Below are positions 49,671 through 62,609 of a stretch of 64,000 nucleotides of DNA, piece after piece. The position numbers were made by a program, and so were the translations under genes. Source of the stretch: Plectrocnemia conspersa (lineage: Eukaryota; Arthropoda; Insecta; Trichoptera; Polycentropodidae); the NCBI GenBank assembly GCA_009617715.1, contig VTFK01000271.1:248001-312000 (forward strand), read 5' to 3'. The notes beneath the pieces were generated by a model. It searched no databases. It worked only from the letters and a program-made list of their open reading frames with translations, and had not been told where the DNA came from. Positions within the stretch are counted from its first letter, which is position 1. Each line of letters begins with the position of its first letter.

Positions 49671-52083
49671 TTCCATGTGGGGATAATTTTATATGTTAAA
49701 AGATTCTCATTATGCAACCACTTCAACTTTATAGTTTTTTTGATGGAGAGGGGTTCAAAAGTCACACTACTCGGCTACCAATCCAGAAATATTAAGTAAA
49801 ATGACAGTTTATAAGTAAAAGTATTATACATTTTTGGCTCTGAGCCTTTTATTGTTGAAAAAGAGCAGTATATCAGCAAGATATTAAAAATGTACCTATA
49901 TTAAAATTGGAAGTTTGCACTTAAGTAATGTATCAAAAAAATCAGTATGTATGACATAGTTTGTGTTAGCATTTTAGATTCTTATGTTTTATATATGTTT
50001 TAATGCGCATATTTTTCAGAATAAAATGTAAAATATTCATGCACACATACAAAAACGACTAGGCAAATAGTATACTATAGCATAATTACCTCAATATCGA
50101 GTATACAGATTTCAGATTAATTGTTTATAACGAGATGGTTGTATATTATTTATGATTAAGTTTTGGGTACATATTAGAAATCTTGAAATTAAACATATTA
50201 TTCAGTATATTTTTTTCCTCGTTTTGGATATTTATTATCTTAGATGTGTACCAGCTCTAGAGTGTAAATAGAGATAAGAGATAAAAGTACTTCCTACGTC
50301 CTTTCCGAATGTGGTTACAATTCGTGAAATATATTTTTATCAGTATTTAATATAAACCCAAAGAATAACCACATTATTTTTAATTGTTGAGATAAAAATA
50401 CATTTTTTAATAACTGTTGAAATATGACTAACAAACATAGAATTGATTATCTATTATGTATTACATGTTATGTATTTCTATATAACGATTGGTATTTATA
50501 TTTATATAATTATATGTGTTTGTAAACATGGCTGCAATGTTGAAAGTTTTGTCGATAAAGTGGAAAGAAAATATTGATTTAGTTTAACAGGGTTAACTTC
50601 AAACAGTTTGTGAACTTCATTGCGAGCGTTAGTCAACATACAATTCTCCAGGTGATACTAATTTACTTATTTATTACAAACAAATAAAATCTTAACAAGC
50701 ATCCTTATTTAGTAGCGAATTACAATTAATAATATAGCTATCAACGATTAATAAACTCTAATATATAGTCTAAAATATTTCCTTAATCCACGTATATATT
50801 AGACTAGGGTTAATGTAAAAAATCTTCTAGTTTAAACATATTTGTTTAATATTTAAAAGATATTTTGATTGCGCGAATTTAATATTTAAGAGCACCTGGA
50901 ACGAAACTGCTCAATTCGTGTAAGTTCACACTTTCGAAATGTCAGTGGGTCAGCATCTTTTCTCTCATGAACTGTGTATCTCGGAGACCAGATCATCCGG
51001 TATTCTCGTGATGATTTCACCGGCTAATTCGTGATTATAAAAGGGAAAAGAACCAAGAATGATGTAAGATGTGAGGCAAAGGAGAGAGAAAAAAATCGCA
51101 TTGTAAAAAATCAGTTGTATTGTCTTTTTTTAGTTACAAAACACATTTACACACAGATGATATAAAATTTAACAATATATATATATAAATGAATTGCTAA
51201 CGTACTTACTTTATCATTTATATGCGTATACCATTTTGTTATATTATATACAATATATTTCTTAACACGATATACAATACATACATATATTGCATTTTGT
51301 TTGTATTAGAGTTTCTCATTTTGAATAATACTTATTCCGTGATCAAATATTACACATTATGAAAAATGTACATTTCAGAAAAACTCTTATTATCTTTCCA
51401 CTATCAAAAATATTATTATAATGATTTTTTATAATAAAAAACAAATATTATTGAAGATAAAATCACAATTATTGAATTGTTGGTGTTTTTTTTATGATTT
51501 CTTGATAATTTCATCACACGCTATTTCAATATCGATAGATAATATTGAAAGAGCACATTTATCAATAAAACGAGATCAGAGTTTTTCAACAATTTCAAAG
51601 AATTTCAACAATTTCTTAAACCGATAAAACAATATTTTATTAAAAGTAAATACATATATTTTTTATAAATCACAGAAGACGTAGATTTTGTTGCTGTATT
51701 TTTCTGGCAATTATAGTCATATTTCCTGTTTCATCTATTTTTTCCCTAAAAATTATAAAACAGAATATCATTTTTTCTCTCCTGAAGATATTTTTGAAAA
51801 ACTTCAAGAGACATATGTTAATGTTCTAAAGAATATAAAAATGTGACAAACAAAGAAGATCCAAAATGGTATTGAATATGTTTTATTGCCAAATAAGTTC
51901 GTAACAACCAACAATCGCACGATCGAGACCAGATGTCAGCTGACTCTTGAGGTTGGTCGATGGGTTAATCCTCACGATCAGTAGTAGTTTTTTTATCCAT
52001 TCCTGGCATATATTATAATTAAAGAATAGGTAATTCTAAGAATTTTGTATAATACAAGTTCACCATCCTTTTCTTAACATTAG

Positions 52084-52121
52084 TGTAAAATCTTACACTC
52101 CCATGAGTGTAAGATTTTACA
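52084..52121. repeat. Perfect hairpin, 17 bp arms, CCAT loop
   Basis: TGTAAAATCTTACACTC (52084-52100) and GAGTGTAAGATTTTACA (52105-52121) are exact complements around a 4 nt loop. No transposon ends or target duplication seen around it. Confidence 0.9.
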
Positions 52122-53519
52122 TCCTGAATTTTTAGTACTTTAATCTGTGACTTATTGTCAATGAGATTTAATTTCTTCTTTGACGTGAAAATCTCGGCTC
52201 AGCTAATTTTTATTTCAATGACTTTTTTTAGTTTAATTTATTTAATTGTAGCAAGGAAGACAATTTAATCACTCTGTTTTCGTTGGGCTCTTCTTTGTTA
52301 CGCATGATTAGCAGGGGCACGCGTTTTCAATTTGTTTTGGAAGAATCCCTTCATTCACTCATTTTAACTTTATTATCGATATGATACGATATTTCGATGA
52401 TTCCCTAAAAGGCGTATTAATTAATAAAGAATCTTATACTGCGGTTCAATTACTTCGGATTTATATGGACTTATATTGAAGATTTACCAAAAATCAAAAT
52501 GTAAAAAAGTGTTTTCCCATACTTAATAATTCAGTCTTGAAATTAAAACGTTTTCTCGATTCAAATAAAATGTAATTTACCAGTATATATTTTTAATTCT
52601 CCCTTTTTGTTAAATAGTTTTCAGTTTAAAACTATTTCACTAATGGTCAAAAATGGTAGCGTTACGGCCACGTTCGTGACATAACAATCTGGCGTTATGG
52701 CCAGCGGGAAGATATAAATTAAAATTAGGTCACACTCTACGCTAGACGAATTTGTTGGCCACGCGTTGTGTGGTTTATTTTTATAAATTAAAAACGTTTG
52801 CGAGATAATGCGCATAAACAAACTCGTGGCTGGCCGCCATTGCCGGCCGGCGCTGGCATACGTGTTTTGTTCCTGTTTGTTTGCCAGCTGATACTAGAGA
52901 AGCGATCGTCAACCATTTTATTTTTAATATTTGCATTTTACCTCCGTGGTAAACGTTTTTATTATTATAACAGGATTTTCTTTGAAAGCGTTGCAATCAA
53001 TGTAATGTTGGCAATTGACTTCGACTAAATTGCATAGATTTTTGTCATTGTATGAAATCAAATCGGAAGTGACGTTCTAGTCATTTTGTATCGCAATTTT
53101 AGTATTGAGCAGCCTGTTCATAGGTAAGGTTGTAAATATAGATTTTTGGATCTTAAATAATAAAGATAAAACTGTTTCATAATATTTTGTTGAATCATAT
53201 ATTTGTTAGTTATTTTGCTACGTAAATATATGTATATTAGGTAATATGTAAGGAAAGAGACATGAATATGGTGACTGATATTTGCAAATTTAATACACAA
53301 TAAATTTGTAATTAATTATAAAACTACGGCTGAAGGCATTTCAATATTTTCATTCAAATTATTCCTATGTATTTATCTATTATATTTAAAAAAATCACGT
53401 TTTACCTAATTTTACCACAGATTTTTCAAACAACAACAAGTTTGTTCTCCAGTATTTTTCGATAATATAAAAACACGCGAAATCTTTTGCAACAATATGG
53501 TAACTATATACTTAAATAT

Positions 53520-53740
53520 TTAGGGGCTGTGATGATGGCAGTTGGCAATGAGACACAGATTGAGCCGCTGCAGTAGTATATTTATTTGAGGTTACGGTTT
53601 ACATTATAAGAATGGGGCGGACGCGCGACGGCACGCGTCCGAACCCTTACAAGCTTGCCGGAAGAGAGAGAGCCGTCACAACACCGCTATTTCTGCGCCG
53701 ACCAGTTTTGGCCATAACAAATCTATATTGGCCCCCATAA
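53520..53740. mobile_element. GC-rich island, possible LTR or transposon fragment
   Basis: GATGATGGCAGTTGGCAATG to GTTTTGGCCATAACA, with a GC-rich centre, abruptly different from the flanks. A TGTGAT start and ATAACA end would suit an LTR, but I find no target duplication. Confidence 0.25.
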
Positions 53741-54579
53741 ATATATCATTGTCATATATAATAAATTATAGCTAAAAAGCCGCCGGATTAATATTTGATT
53801 AAATTAAGATTTTAAAATAATGCTTTATTTTATCACGACTCTTCTATTTGAGACATTTTCCAGCATTAAAACGTTTTCTATCACTAGCAGTCGTTAAATC
53901 GTTAAATTGTTGAAGAAACCATACAAATGTACATATTGGATTAATTCTAGGTGGCACAAATTTATTATTAATACATTAGTGAGTATTTTAATTTTCAAAT
54001 TATAATCTTTAACAGCTGTTTTCAACTTCTATAAACATGTATGGAATTTTGCATTTTAAAAAATTCCTAATAATTCAAAAAAGAACATATTGATTATTGA
54101 ATCAAAATATTGTTTTAGTAATTATTATTTAAAATTAAGCATATGATATACATTTTTTACGATTCTTTCAAAATCATTTTTGTAGAGAACAGTATCCTTA
54201 GATTGGGATCCATTACCCTATATTCTGTTGTCACTCTGTAGAGCGAACACCATTTTCACACTCGTAAATTGTAAATAAAAAAAAGACAGAAAACAATGAA
54301 GTGCCTTTTTGGATAGATTCCGTTATTTTGATACCATTATTTATTCATATTTTCGAAATAACATTTTTAGGTAATAACATTTTTAGGTAATAGGTAGAGG
54401 TGACATTGAAGCAGATGTATGTGCGGACGAAATGTTTCTTAAAAAATTAAAAGTTAATGAAAAACATTTTTATCATAATAAAAATAGTATCAGTATACAT
54501 TAGGTTAGTTTATATAGAGGCAATATATAATATAATATATACATATATAACATAATTGGTAAAAACAATACTGTTGGAC

Positions 54580-54650
54580 AAATTTGGTGTAAGCGAATAT
54601 TTGTCAGAACAGTGAACACCTTATGAATATGCAGCGAATCCTTTTTCGAA
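54580..54650 (-). repeat. Dispersed repeat, copy 3 of 4 (GTTCACTGTTCTGACC family)
   Basis: GTCAGAACAGTGAACACC, then TTATGAATATGCAGCGAATC, the reverse complement of copy 1 with small changes. Lies about 270-340 bases upstream of the Kintoun start codon. Confidence 0.6.
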
Positions 54651-54915
54651 GACATACATGTTTTATGGGACGAAGTATTTATTTAAATGCACATCAAATG
54701 CATATCTGTTAAATAGCACCCTTTTTGAAACAGCTGTTTTCGCATCATTTTGGGAACCGCTGATCTCGAATGATATTCCATTCTATTGCGCATTTTTGTC
54801 ATAGATATCGATTGTTTGCGATAACAAGGCAATTTTTGTTATTTTTCATGAAATGGTTGCCGGCTACTGCTACTGAACCGAGCCGTCAGTTGATATTTTT
54901 TGCACCACAATAAAG

Positions 54916-57900
54916 ATGGCCGCGCACCGGTGCGACCAACTTCCCGAGCTCACCAGAGAAGATCTGGATAAATTGACCGAGGCTTTGAAAGACGAAGATT
55001 TCAGGAAGCTGCTCATCGAATACTGCGAAGAAGTTCAGAATCCCGACAACCAGAAGCTGTACCGGAAAGAGTTCACGCAGTACGAGAAGGAACGAGGTTA
55101 TCTGGTGACGTTCGTCAACGTTCAGCCGGGTTATGTGATAAAGAGCAGCGTCGACGGCGATAAGAAGGCCTTCTTGAACGTATGCAGCAGCGAGCAAGTC
55201 GAACCGCCGCAATTCAATAGATCGGACCCTCGAGGTATTAATTGGACACTGCCTTACTTATTAGCGCCCGCCAGGGACGATTACGATAAATCTAAACAAA
55301 GATGTGTAGTATACGACGTCATATTCCATACGAACACCCTTAAACTGAGCTTAAAAAACCATCATTTCAAAAAACTATTAAATAAAACTGCATATGAAGG
55401 CGTACAGTCCAACCATCATATAAAACTAGACATAAAAAACCTCAAATATCCTAAATTAGCGCACAAAGGAGTCGTCGTACCCCTTATAATCAGAAAACCG
55501 GATCCAAATTTCAATCAAGTGGACACCCAAAATCCCACTCTGCTAGAGCAACTATACCCACAAACGATCCACGATACAAAAACACCCACAGAAAGTATAA
55601 ATATCACTACCGAATCGAACCCAGAATATACGACTCCTAAATATACGATTAAACAGAGTCGCAATATCGATATGAAGGAATACACTTATGAATCGGATGC
55701 AAAACAACTTTCGGCGACTCCGAATACCTTAATAGTTGAAGTAAATCTTCCGCTGCTGTCCAACACGTCCGACGTATCCTTAGACGTTCAAAACAAATCC
55801 TTCAAATTACAATCCGAGACTCAGTCGCGCTATAAATTAGATTTAAATCTGCCGTATAAAGTCGACGGCGATTCCGGTAAAGCTCAATTCGATCTAAGCA
55901 GACGCGTCTTGATCGTGACGCTACCCGTGATACCTCCGACTTGGAAAGTATCCAGAGAAGACAGCGGCGTAGAAAGCGATTCCAACTCTAACGAAGATAA
56001 CTCCAATTCCATCGATACGGAACCGGGCATAGAAGTTATAAGTGAGAGTGAAACCTATCGGACTAGCGCCTCCGTAGAGGACAAGTTTTTAGACCCTACC
56101 CTATCCTACGTCCTACCTCCGTATGTAATCAACGTGTTCGATCATCTATTAATTTTAACGTTAGACGTCAAAAACGTCGATCCCGATTCATTGATAATGG
56201 AACAGCATCCTCAGAACGACGGCATCAGGATGAAGTTCAATTCGATCGGAGCCGGACTCTTTCCGATTCATCACGCCTTAAATCTTAAATTACCGTCGAG
56301 CAAATGCGGCAAACCCGTATCGGAAGTATGGGATAATAACGTCATATTGCAATTGGAGATCATCGAAACGCAATCGATGGATCATTTCTATATCGGATCG
56401 ATCGATTCTATGACCAAGTACGATTTAGAAACTCCGATTATTATTTCTGAAGGCCCTAAATCTCCATTATTAAGAGAAAACTTCTTGCAAGATGATGTAT
56501 ATTATAAATTACCTTTGTATACGTTCAACGTACTCGATAACGTCATAGCGTTTACGTTTCACGTCGAGAGAGTACAATCCGAATCGTTCCAATCCGAGTC
56601 GTTCTTAAACGATCACGGAAAAAGGATCAAGTTTAACTCCATCGAAAGCGACGGATCTCGATCGCATTACACCCTATTTTTAAAATTCCCCGATCGGTTT
56701 ATATTCCGGATGTCTTTCGACGCATGGGAGAATAATACCGTCATGACCTTAGAGAGCGATTCGATGCCGGATTATTTCTATGTCGGCATCTCCGAAGACG
56801 ATATGAAGAAAGAACTGATCGGCGATCTAAGCGATGAATTTTCTATATTAAAAATAGAAGATAATCTTAAACACGCCATAGAAGTCACCGCTAAAGGGAC
56901 CAACGAGATGAACATTTCTTTACATAAACACCCAGACACCGATTTCATCATTCCGAAGCCGAATAAAGAAAACTACAATAACAGCATATGTTCGAGCAGC
57001 AGTAGTTTCAAAGGCATACTGAAATTTAGGAATCCGCTCTTAGGAAGAAGTTTATCGGAGTCAAATGTCGATTTTATGGAGTATAACGTTTCGCCATCGT
57101 ATTCCATAAGTTCCGCAGATTATATACCAGAGGAACCGTCCAGTTTGAAGAAAACTGTGAGATTCAGTAACGTCATCAGTAAACAGACGTATAGGTAGTA
57201 TGACCACTATTATATTTCAATACAAATATAACACAATTTTATGGTTTCGCTTGTATTTTTTCAGAACAAATAGTAGTATTTTAGGACAGAAGTCTAAAAA
57301 TCAGAGGAAGAAACGGAATAAGAAACGAGCCCAAGAGAGAAGGTCAAGCGAAGGTGACAACAATGACATGTGTTTGTTGGAAGTTGGCAGTCATGAGGTA
57401 TACATAAATTGTTTATTATTTTTTTAGTCGATAATAGACCTTGAGGGTTAATTTAGATAATACTAATTCATAAGTTTACAGCAAAATTTTCCATTAGCAC
57501 AATTTTATGAGGCCGTTTGTATTATAAAATATTCTTATCACAAATTTACTTATTTTTTTAACTTTTATATAACACTGTATGAAAATATTGTATTTCTCAT
57601 CTCAATTAACATGTAAATTGCATGCTGATTTCTGTTATGTTATTAGTTGTTATCAATAAGGTCTCATTTTTAACACCTAAAGCGCCGGAATCCGATTAAC
57701 ACGCATTTTGGGGACTCGATCGTACAGACACGTGTTAACGTTTTTCTGAAACTCGATCTTTAAGACTCTTACTGACATCTTTGAATATTTTAAGGCACCA
57801 AAATGGATTAAATGTATTTTAGATGGTATATTTTTCTAACAGATGTCGTTATTATAATTCTTTTCATACAAAATTAAATAATTAAAAAATAATTGGTGAT

Positions 57901-60814
57901 TCGAGTTTTTCTTAAAAAAATCTTTTCGAATATCCGTATATATTATCCTAAATAGGTTTGTATAAATGTCACACCATAACGAGTTCTCATTTAGAATCGA
58001 TGCCGACATGTTCTAGGATTGTTACACATGTGGTGTTCGTATTTTGAACTATAATTTTATGCCTTATGGCATTTTGCAAAAGCCGATAAAAGAATTTGCG
58101 TAAACTGAATATTTACGACCGAAAAGTTCTCATTAATATTGTATTTGGTGAGTGCCCACACCAATTTTTATAATTATCCTGTTTTGTTGTGTTCATGGAG
58201 TTCACTGTTCTAACCAACGCTCACTCGCTATTGCTCGTTAAATTTAAATAGTGAACACCCCATGAATAACTTTGCAACGAATTTACTTCAAAAATGTCAT
58301 GTATAATTGTATATAAATAAATAATTTGAGCGTGGCGGCGTTAAAATAAACAAGCACCAAACAAAATCAATGTATTTCGTCAATATTTTATTTATTTTAA
58401 GGTTCTTTGAGAATATTTTTTGAAAATAGAATAAAATTAATTTTATGATTTTAATTTTGATCTTATGCGACCCACAAATTAAAAACCACTGATAAAATAA
58501 TTTTAACATATGTTACTTTGAACAGCAAATGGATGCTTGGCAACTTAAAATGTTTTCAAGTGCAGCGTTTGTGCTCATAAAATTGACTAGTACCTAAACT
58601 TGTTCTGCAAGTTGCACGTGTAACTGATTAGCACGATAAATCAATGGTATAGACGGTGACTAATACATAATAGTACAGTAAAACCTCGATAAAACGGACA
58701 AAATCTAGTCAAATATAAAAATTGTTAAAAACATTCCGTTAATGTTGAACATGCTCAAATCCAAATATCACCGCTTGTAAACAATGTTCTCCCCATGATT
58801 ATCACATCATACCTCTAACTTTATACCTACATACAAATAAGGTGTATTTTCGAAAAAATGTTTGTTTATTTATTTAAATTTTTCTGTGAAATAAAGTTTT
58901 ATACTTACCTTATCATTGTTTAAAATCCCATAATATTTTCAATCTATTTATAGAAACTTCACCAATATTGTGTTGTGAAGTTTATTTTATTACTAAAAAA
59001 ACAAATTCGGAAAACCTACATTTATATAACAGACTTTCGGCCTTAACGTACACTCCGTCACCCGCATTAGTCTGTTATATCGAGGTTTTACTGTACTTAG
59101 TTTCAAATCTTATATGGACTCCTCAAGTTTTTCAATTTATATCGTGTCTGGTAGATTGGAATTGGTGATTATTATTTGTTTATAATTTCGACCGATAGGT
59201 TTTCCTAGATTTTCCTTATCTCATGAATGAAAATTGTGATGAATTATTTATAAAATTAAGCTAGGCCATGCATATTGCAATCAGAAACCCATCAATTTGA
59301 CGGGTTCTGTAAATCTAGTGTTAAGCTAAAAATATCTAAGAAATTCAATTTATTTTGTCATAAATTGATCATGTTTGAATATGAAATAATATATTTCATC
59401 ATAATTTCGTCGAAATCGGTTTTAATATTTGTTGTAGGTTTTTACCGGGTGTTTTAACACATTGTTGTCGGGACACGGATTTTTCCGTTTTTGCGGTACT
59501 GCTGCTGGATTGCGGGACCCGTAAAAATCCGTTTTTGGTAGTCTGTTGCTAGAAGTCGGCTCACGTGTTTATCCGTGTAATTTTAACTGCATTTATTTTT
59601 GTTGTCAGCAGCTAGATGTCACTGCTTTGATATTTAATAAAGACATTATTTTATTCGTCGTCGGATTTATTACAGTTCCACCAAGTATTGTACTAATTTT
59701 GATATCGAATTTTTATACCGTACAAAAAATTAAATAACGAACTATAAAAAGTTCCTGTTATCCCAAATATCTTCCATTATGTTCAATTCTATTCAAGATG
59801 CTTCGAGGAATTACTTTCTACCTGATGTAAAAGAAGGGATGGTCGGGAGTGAGAAAACAAAACAAATTCAATGAAACTTGACCTAGGGTAGATAACAAGC
59901 AACGGTCATTGCGACATCTGTGACTTGTTATAAAAAAAAATACATCATTACAGTTACGCGTAAATGTTCCGTCGTTCGGTTGTCTCTAAAAAATAGTTTT
60001 ACACCCCGAAATGTTTTCCCCCGATGAAAATAAATATGACGATGAATTTTCTGATTATTGATGATTGGACCAAAAGTGTGGCTATGTACCTTTTGACATA
60101 CCTCTACAAAGCGGTACGTGTTTTTAGAGATATCATACCTTGAAAAACTATTCATAAAAACAAATTGTGACATATTTTAGTTTTATTTAGTGTTTAATTC
60201 GATTTTTTATTACATACATTTTTATAGTACTTTTATGTGCAAAATAAACGCAAGTTTCCAGTAAATATAAAACTGTCAACCTCCAGTTTCTTCTTCATTT
60301 GATAGTACTGTTTATGGTAAGTCTGTGTTTAAAATTTCATAATTTTATATTGTATAGTATAAAAGTTGTGGCGAGTTTCCGAAAAAAAACGCGGAAATTC
60401 TTCGTTTCCGAAAAATTCCGCGGCTGCTAAAAAATGGCCCGCGCCAGGCTTAAGACAATGCGCGAAATCACCCGACAACAATGTGTTAATACAACCCTAA
60501 TTCGTGTAGATTGGAATGCCATCTACATATATTTATGTAACGGTTAATATTAAACATTACTATTTTTGTTTCAGGATGTTTTCCTTGATGACAATGTAAG
60601 TTTTGAGAACCATCGTTTAAACAGTAAAAAAGAGCGTCGCGACAGCGGTTTAGTCGAAACCGACGACGGTGATTCTGATAAATGTGATAGCGAGAAATGC
60701 AACAAGAAGTATGAAAAGGAGAAGCACTCGTCGCAAATTTTGAGAGAAAAGAACAAGGGGAAGTATCAAGAGGTCAACTTTAAGAACGACCTGATATTCG
60801 ATCTTGATATGTAA
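54916..60814 (+). CDS. Dnaaf2: Kintoun, dynein axonemal assembly factor 2 (PIH1 protein)
   Basis: Cytoplasmic co-chaperone factor that pre-assembles axonemal dynein arms with Hsp90/Hsp70; needed for motile cilia and sperm tails. Exons 54916-57194, 57265-57397 and 60575-60814; 2652 nt, 883 aa, phases 2 and 0. The start ATG (AAGATGGCC) is the first of the frame. PIH1-N domain about residues 35-197 (LIEYCEEVQNPDN to VVVPLIIRKP). A CS/PIH1-C-like beta domain at about 271-340 ends in RRVLIVTLPV. Two further similar beta-rich units follow at about 398-500 and 530-633. The C-terminal exons encode a basic Lys/Arg-rich stretch (NQRKKRNKKRAQERR) and end NDLIFDLDM, the conserved Kintoun tail. Reading on through the first donor would stop at once (TAG at 57196-57198), but the 70 bp intron restores the family C-terminus. 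Intron 2 (3.2 kb) holds two MITEs and a dispersed repeat. Confidence 0.95.
58190..58275 (+). repeat. Dispersed repeat, copy 4 of 4 (GTTCACTGTTCTGACC family)
   Basis: GAGTTCACTGTTCTAACCAA and CGCTCACTCGCTATTGCTCG, followed after a short spacer by the inverted form AGTGAACACCCCATGAATAA and TTTGCAACGAATTT. This copy therefore shows both arms, suggesting the family is itself a foldback. In Kintoun intron 2. Confidence 0.65.
58676..59093. mobile_element. pogo/Tigger-type MITE (418 bp) with TA target duplication
   Basis: The left end CAGTAAAACCTCGATAAAAC and the right end (reverse complement CAGTAAAACCTCGATATAAC) match at 19 of 20 positions and are flanked by TA at 58674-58675 and 59094-59095. CAGTA-AACCTCGAT is the known pogo-family terminus. 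No transposase inside. In Kintoun intron 2. Confidence 0.85.
59458..60485. mobile_element. piggyBac-type non-autonomous element (1028 bp) with TTAA target duplication
   Basis: CACATTGTTGTCGGG at the left end (59458-59472) and its exact reverse complement CCCGACAACAATGTG at the right end (60471-60485), each flanked by TTAA (59454-59457 and 60486-60489). TTAA target use is diagnostic of piggyBac elements. GC-rich subterminal regions repeat CGGATTTTTCCG and TTTCCGAAAAA motifs. No intact transposase frame is visible, so it probably moved in trans. It ends 86 bases before the last Kintoun exon. Confidence 0.85.
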
Positions 60815-62609
60815 TGTTGATGTTCATTATAAAGTCATATATCATTGATTGTTATAGATTAGATCTTCATTAGGGGTATTCCACGTATGTTTGTTAGATA
60901 TTCTTCGTTAACATATTGTTAACAATTTTATTGTGAACATTAATCATATACATAATCATTCAACATTCACACGTTCATTTTCATTCACCTTTAAGTAATA
61001 GAAAGACCAAGTCTGATGTTTTTCGAAATCAAAGTACAACTTTTAAATGTAATTTTGTAATATTGAATATATATATATACATATGTATACATATGTATGT
61101 ACCTAATTAAATTTGTTATTGTTAAGATATTTTTTGTAACGAATGTGACTGATGGAACATTATCGAGTTATGTATTAATTTTACTTTTATTTCCTCTTAA
61201 TTTTGAAATGGTATTGTGTTATTAGGTTTAGTTTTACACTTATAATTAATAATTATTGTCAATCACGTGCCAGTGCTTAGTATTAATTTTTGGGTTTTAC
61301 AAAATTTTAAAAACTACGTCTACTAGTCTTCATTGAAGAAATTCACACAATGAATTTTTAATTTGTTTTATTTGATGATGTTTTATAAATGTAACAGAAC
61401 TATTTTTTTAATAACTAATCGCAATATCAATGTTATTATTTCCTTATTTATACCTGATATTGTGATGGTGCAATGTGATGTTTTGCATTTTATATGAAAT
61501 ACGGTTTTGTTTTATGTATGACATGAACGTGTTAATGATTATGGTAAATTTTAAATCAATAAATAAATGAAATGTTTACAATTTTATTTTATTTTATACT
61601 AATCGATGTTTTACATTTTTTTGTAAAAAAATTGTGTTGTATGATAATTCTACGAATGACCTATTCGGAATTACCCATGAACGGTATAGAGGTGCTATTT
61701 GAAGGATTGAAATTCAAATGGGCTTTCTACTCACACAAGTACGCCACTTACAAGCAGTATGATGCATGTTGATTGCTGCTCATTATTTTGATCACGTTTT
61801 ATTACTATAGGATGTTTATAAGATGCAAGTAAAAATAAATATACATAAAATAATAACTTATTACTAGTATTAATTTTAATGAAAAATCAACGAGAGTACA
61901 TGAGAGTAGTAGGAAATAATCGATTTTTTTCTATATTTATTTTTATATATGAAAACAAGAGATATACAATGTAAGCCAATCGTTAATTTAGTAGTAACTA
62001 TAAAAGCCTATATCATTATGTATGTGGGTATTATACACACGTGTTCAAGAATGCTTGCTTACTCATTGTATTTTTGCATGTAATATAATATTTTAGTTTA
62101 TGCATGTAATATATTATTTAATTAAATTAATTTTTAATTAGGTTCATAATAAGGTTAATACATATTTATATGCATGTATTATTATTAGTTAGATTTGATA
62201 TGTATGGTTTTTAAAAAGGCTAACGTTGTATTTATACATTTTCGTCGGTAACTTTAACCTATCAATAAAAATATTATGTTACTTTATAAACAGTCTGTAT
62301 ATTAGTTATTAAAATGCATTTACAGTAGTGGGATAAACACGGATACACTTAACTTTTCTTCAAGTCTTTCAACAAGTCGACTAGTTTTAGTTATTCTTAT
62401 TAAAAATAACTTATTTTTCTCAGTGTATGATTAATTCCTCGAAATATTTTTATCAATCCGTAAATTATTTACCAAATCACCATAATTAACCATTACAAAA
62501 AAGGTGAAAAGTGAATAGGTTATCTTATTGGCGAATTGATAAATAAGAAACTTCTTACTGATATTACGTAGAGAGTGCAGTGTTGATTTGCTCTTGAAAT
62601 ATATACATC
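60815..62609. other. Intergenic region with Kintoun 3' UTR
   Basis: AT-rich. An AATAAA at 61558-61563 is a candidate end for the Kintoun transcript. A few small open frames (for example 61572-61772) show no family resemblance. No RNA gene seen. Confidence 0.45.

Larger units (their letters stand above)
49227..54915. other. 5.7 kb region between the Pipe/UST-like and Kintoun genes
   Basis: Mostly AT-rich. It contains a possible coding exon (49605-49670), a perfect hairpin (52084-52121), a GC-richer patch at 50890-51090, another at 52790-52880, a GC-rich probable transposon or LTR fragment at 53520-53740 (GGGGCGGACGCGCGACGG), and a dispersed repeat copy at 54580-54650. Confidence 0.45.

Noticed and set aside
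52781..53028. Overlapping small frames on both strands near a GC-rich patch
   Set aside because: No motif or splice support; looks like transposon or promoter debris.
57195..57198. TAG directly after Kintoun exon 1 as the true stop
   Set aside because: The GT at 57195 and the TTTTTTCAG at 57256-57264 make a 70 bp intron, and the downstream exons give the Kintoun-type tail NDLIFDLDM in frame.
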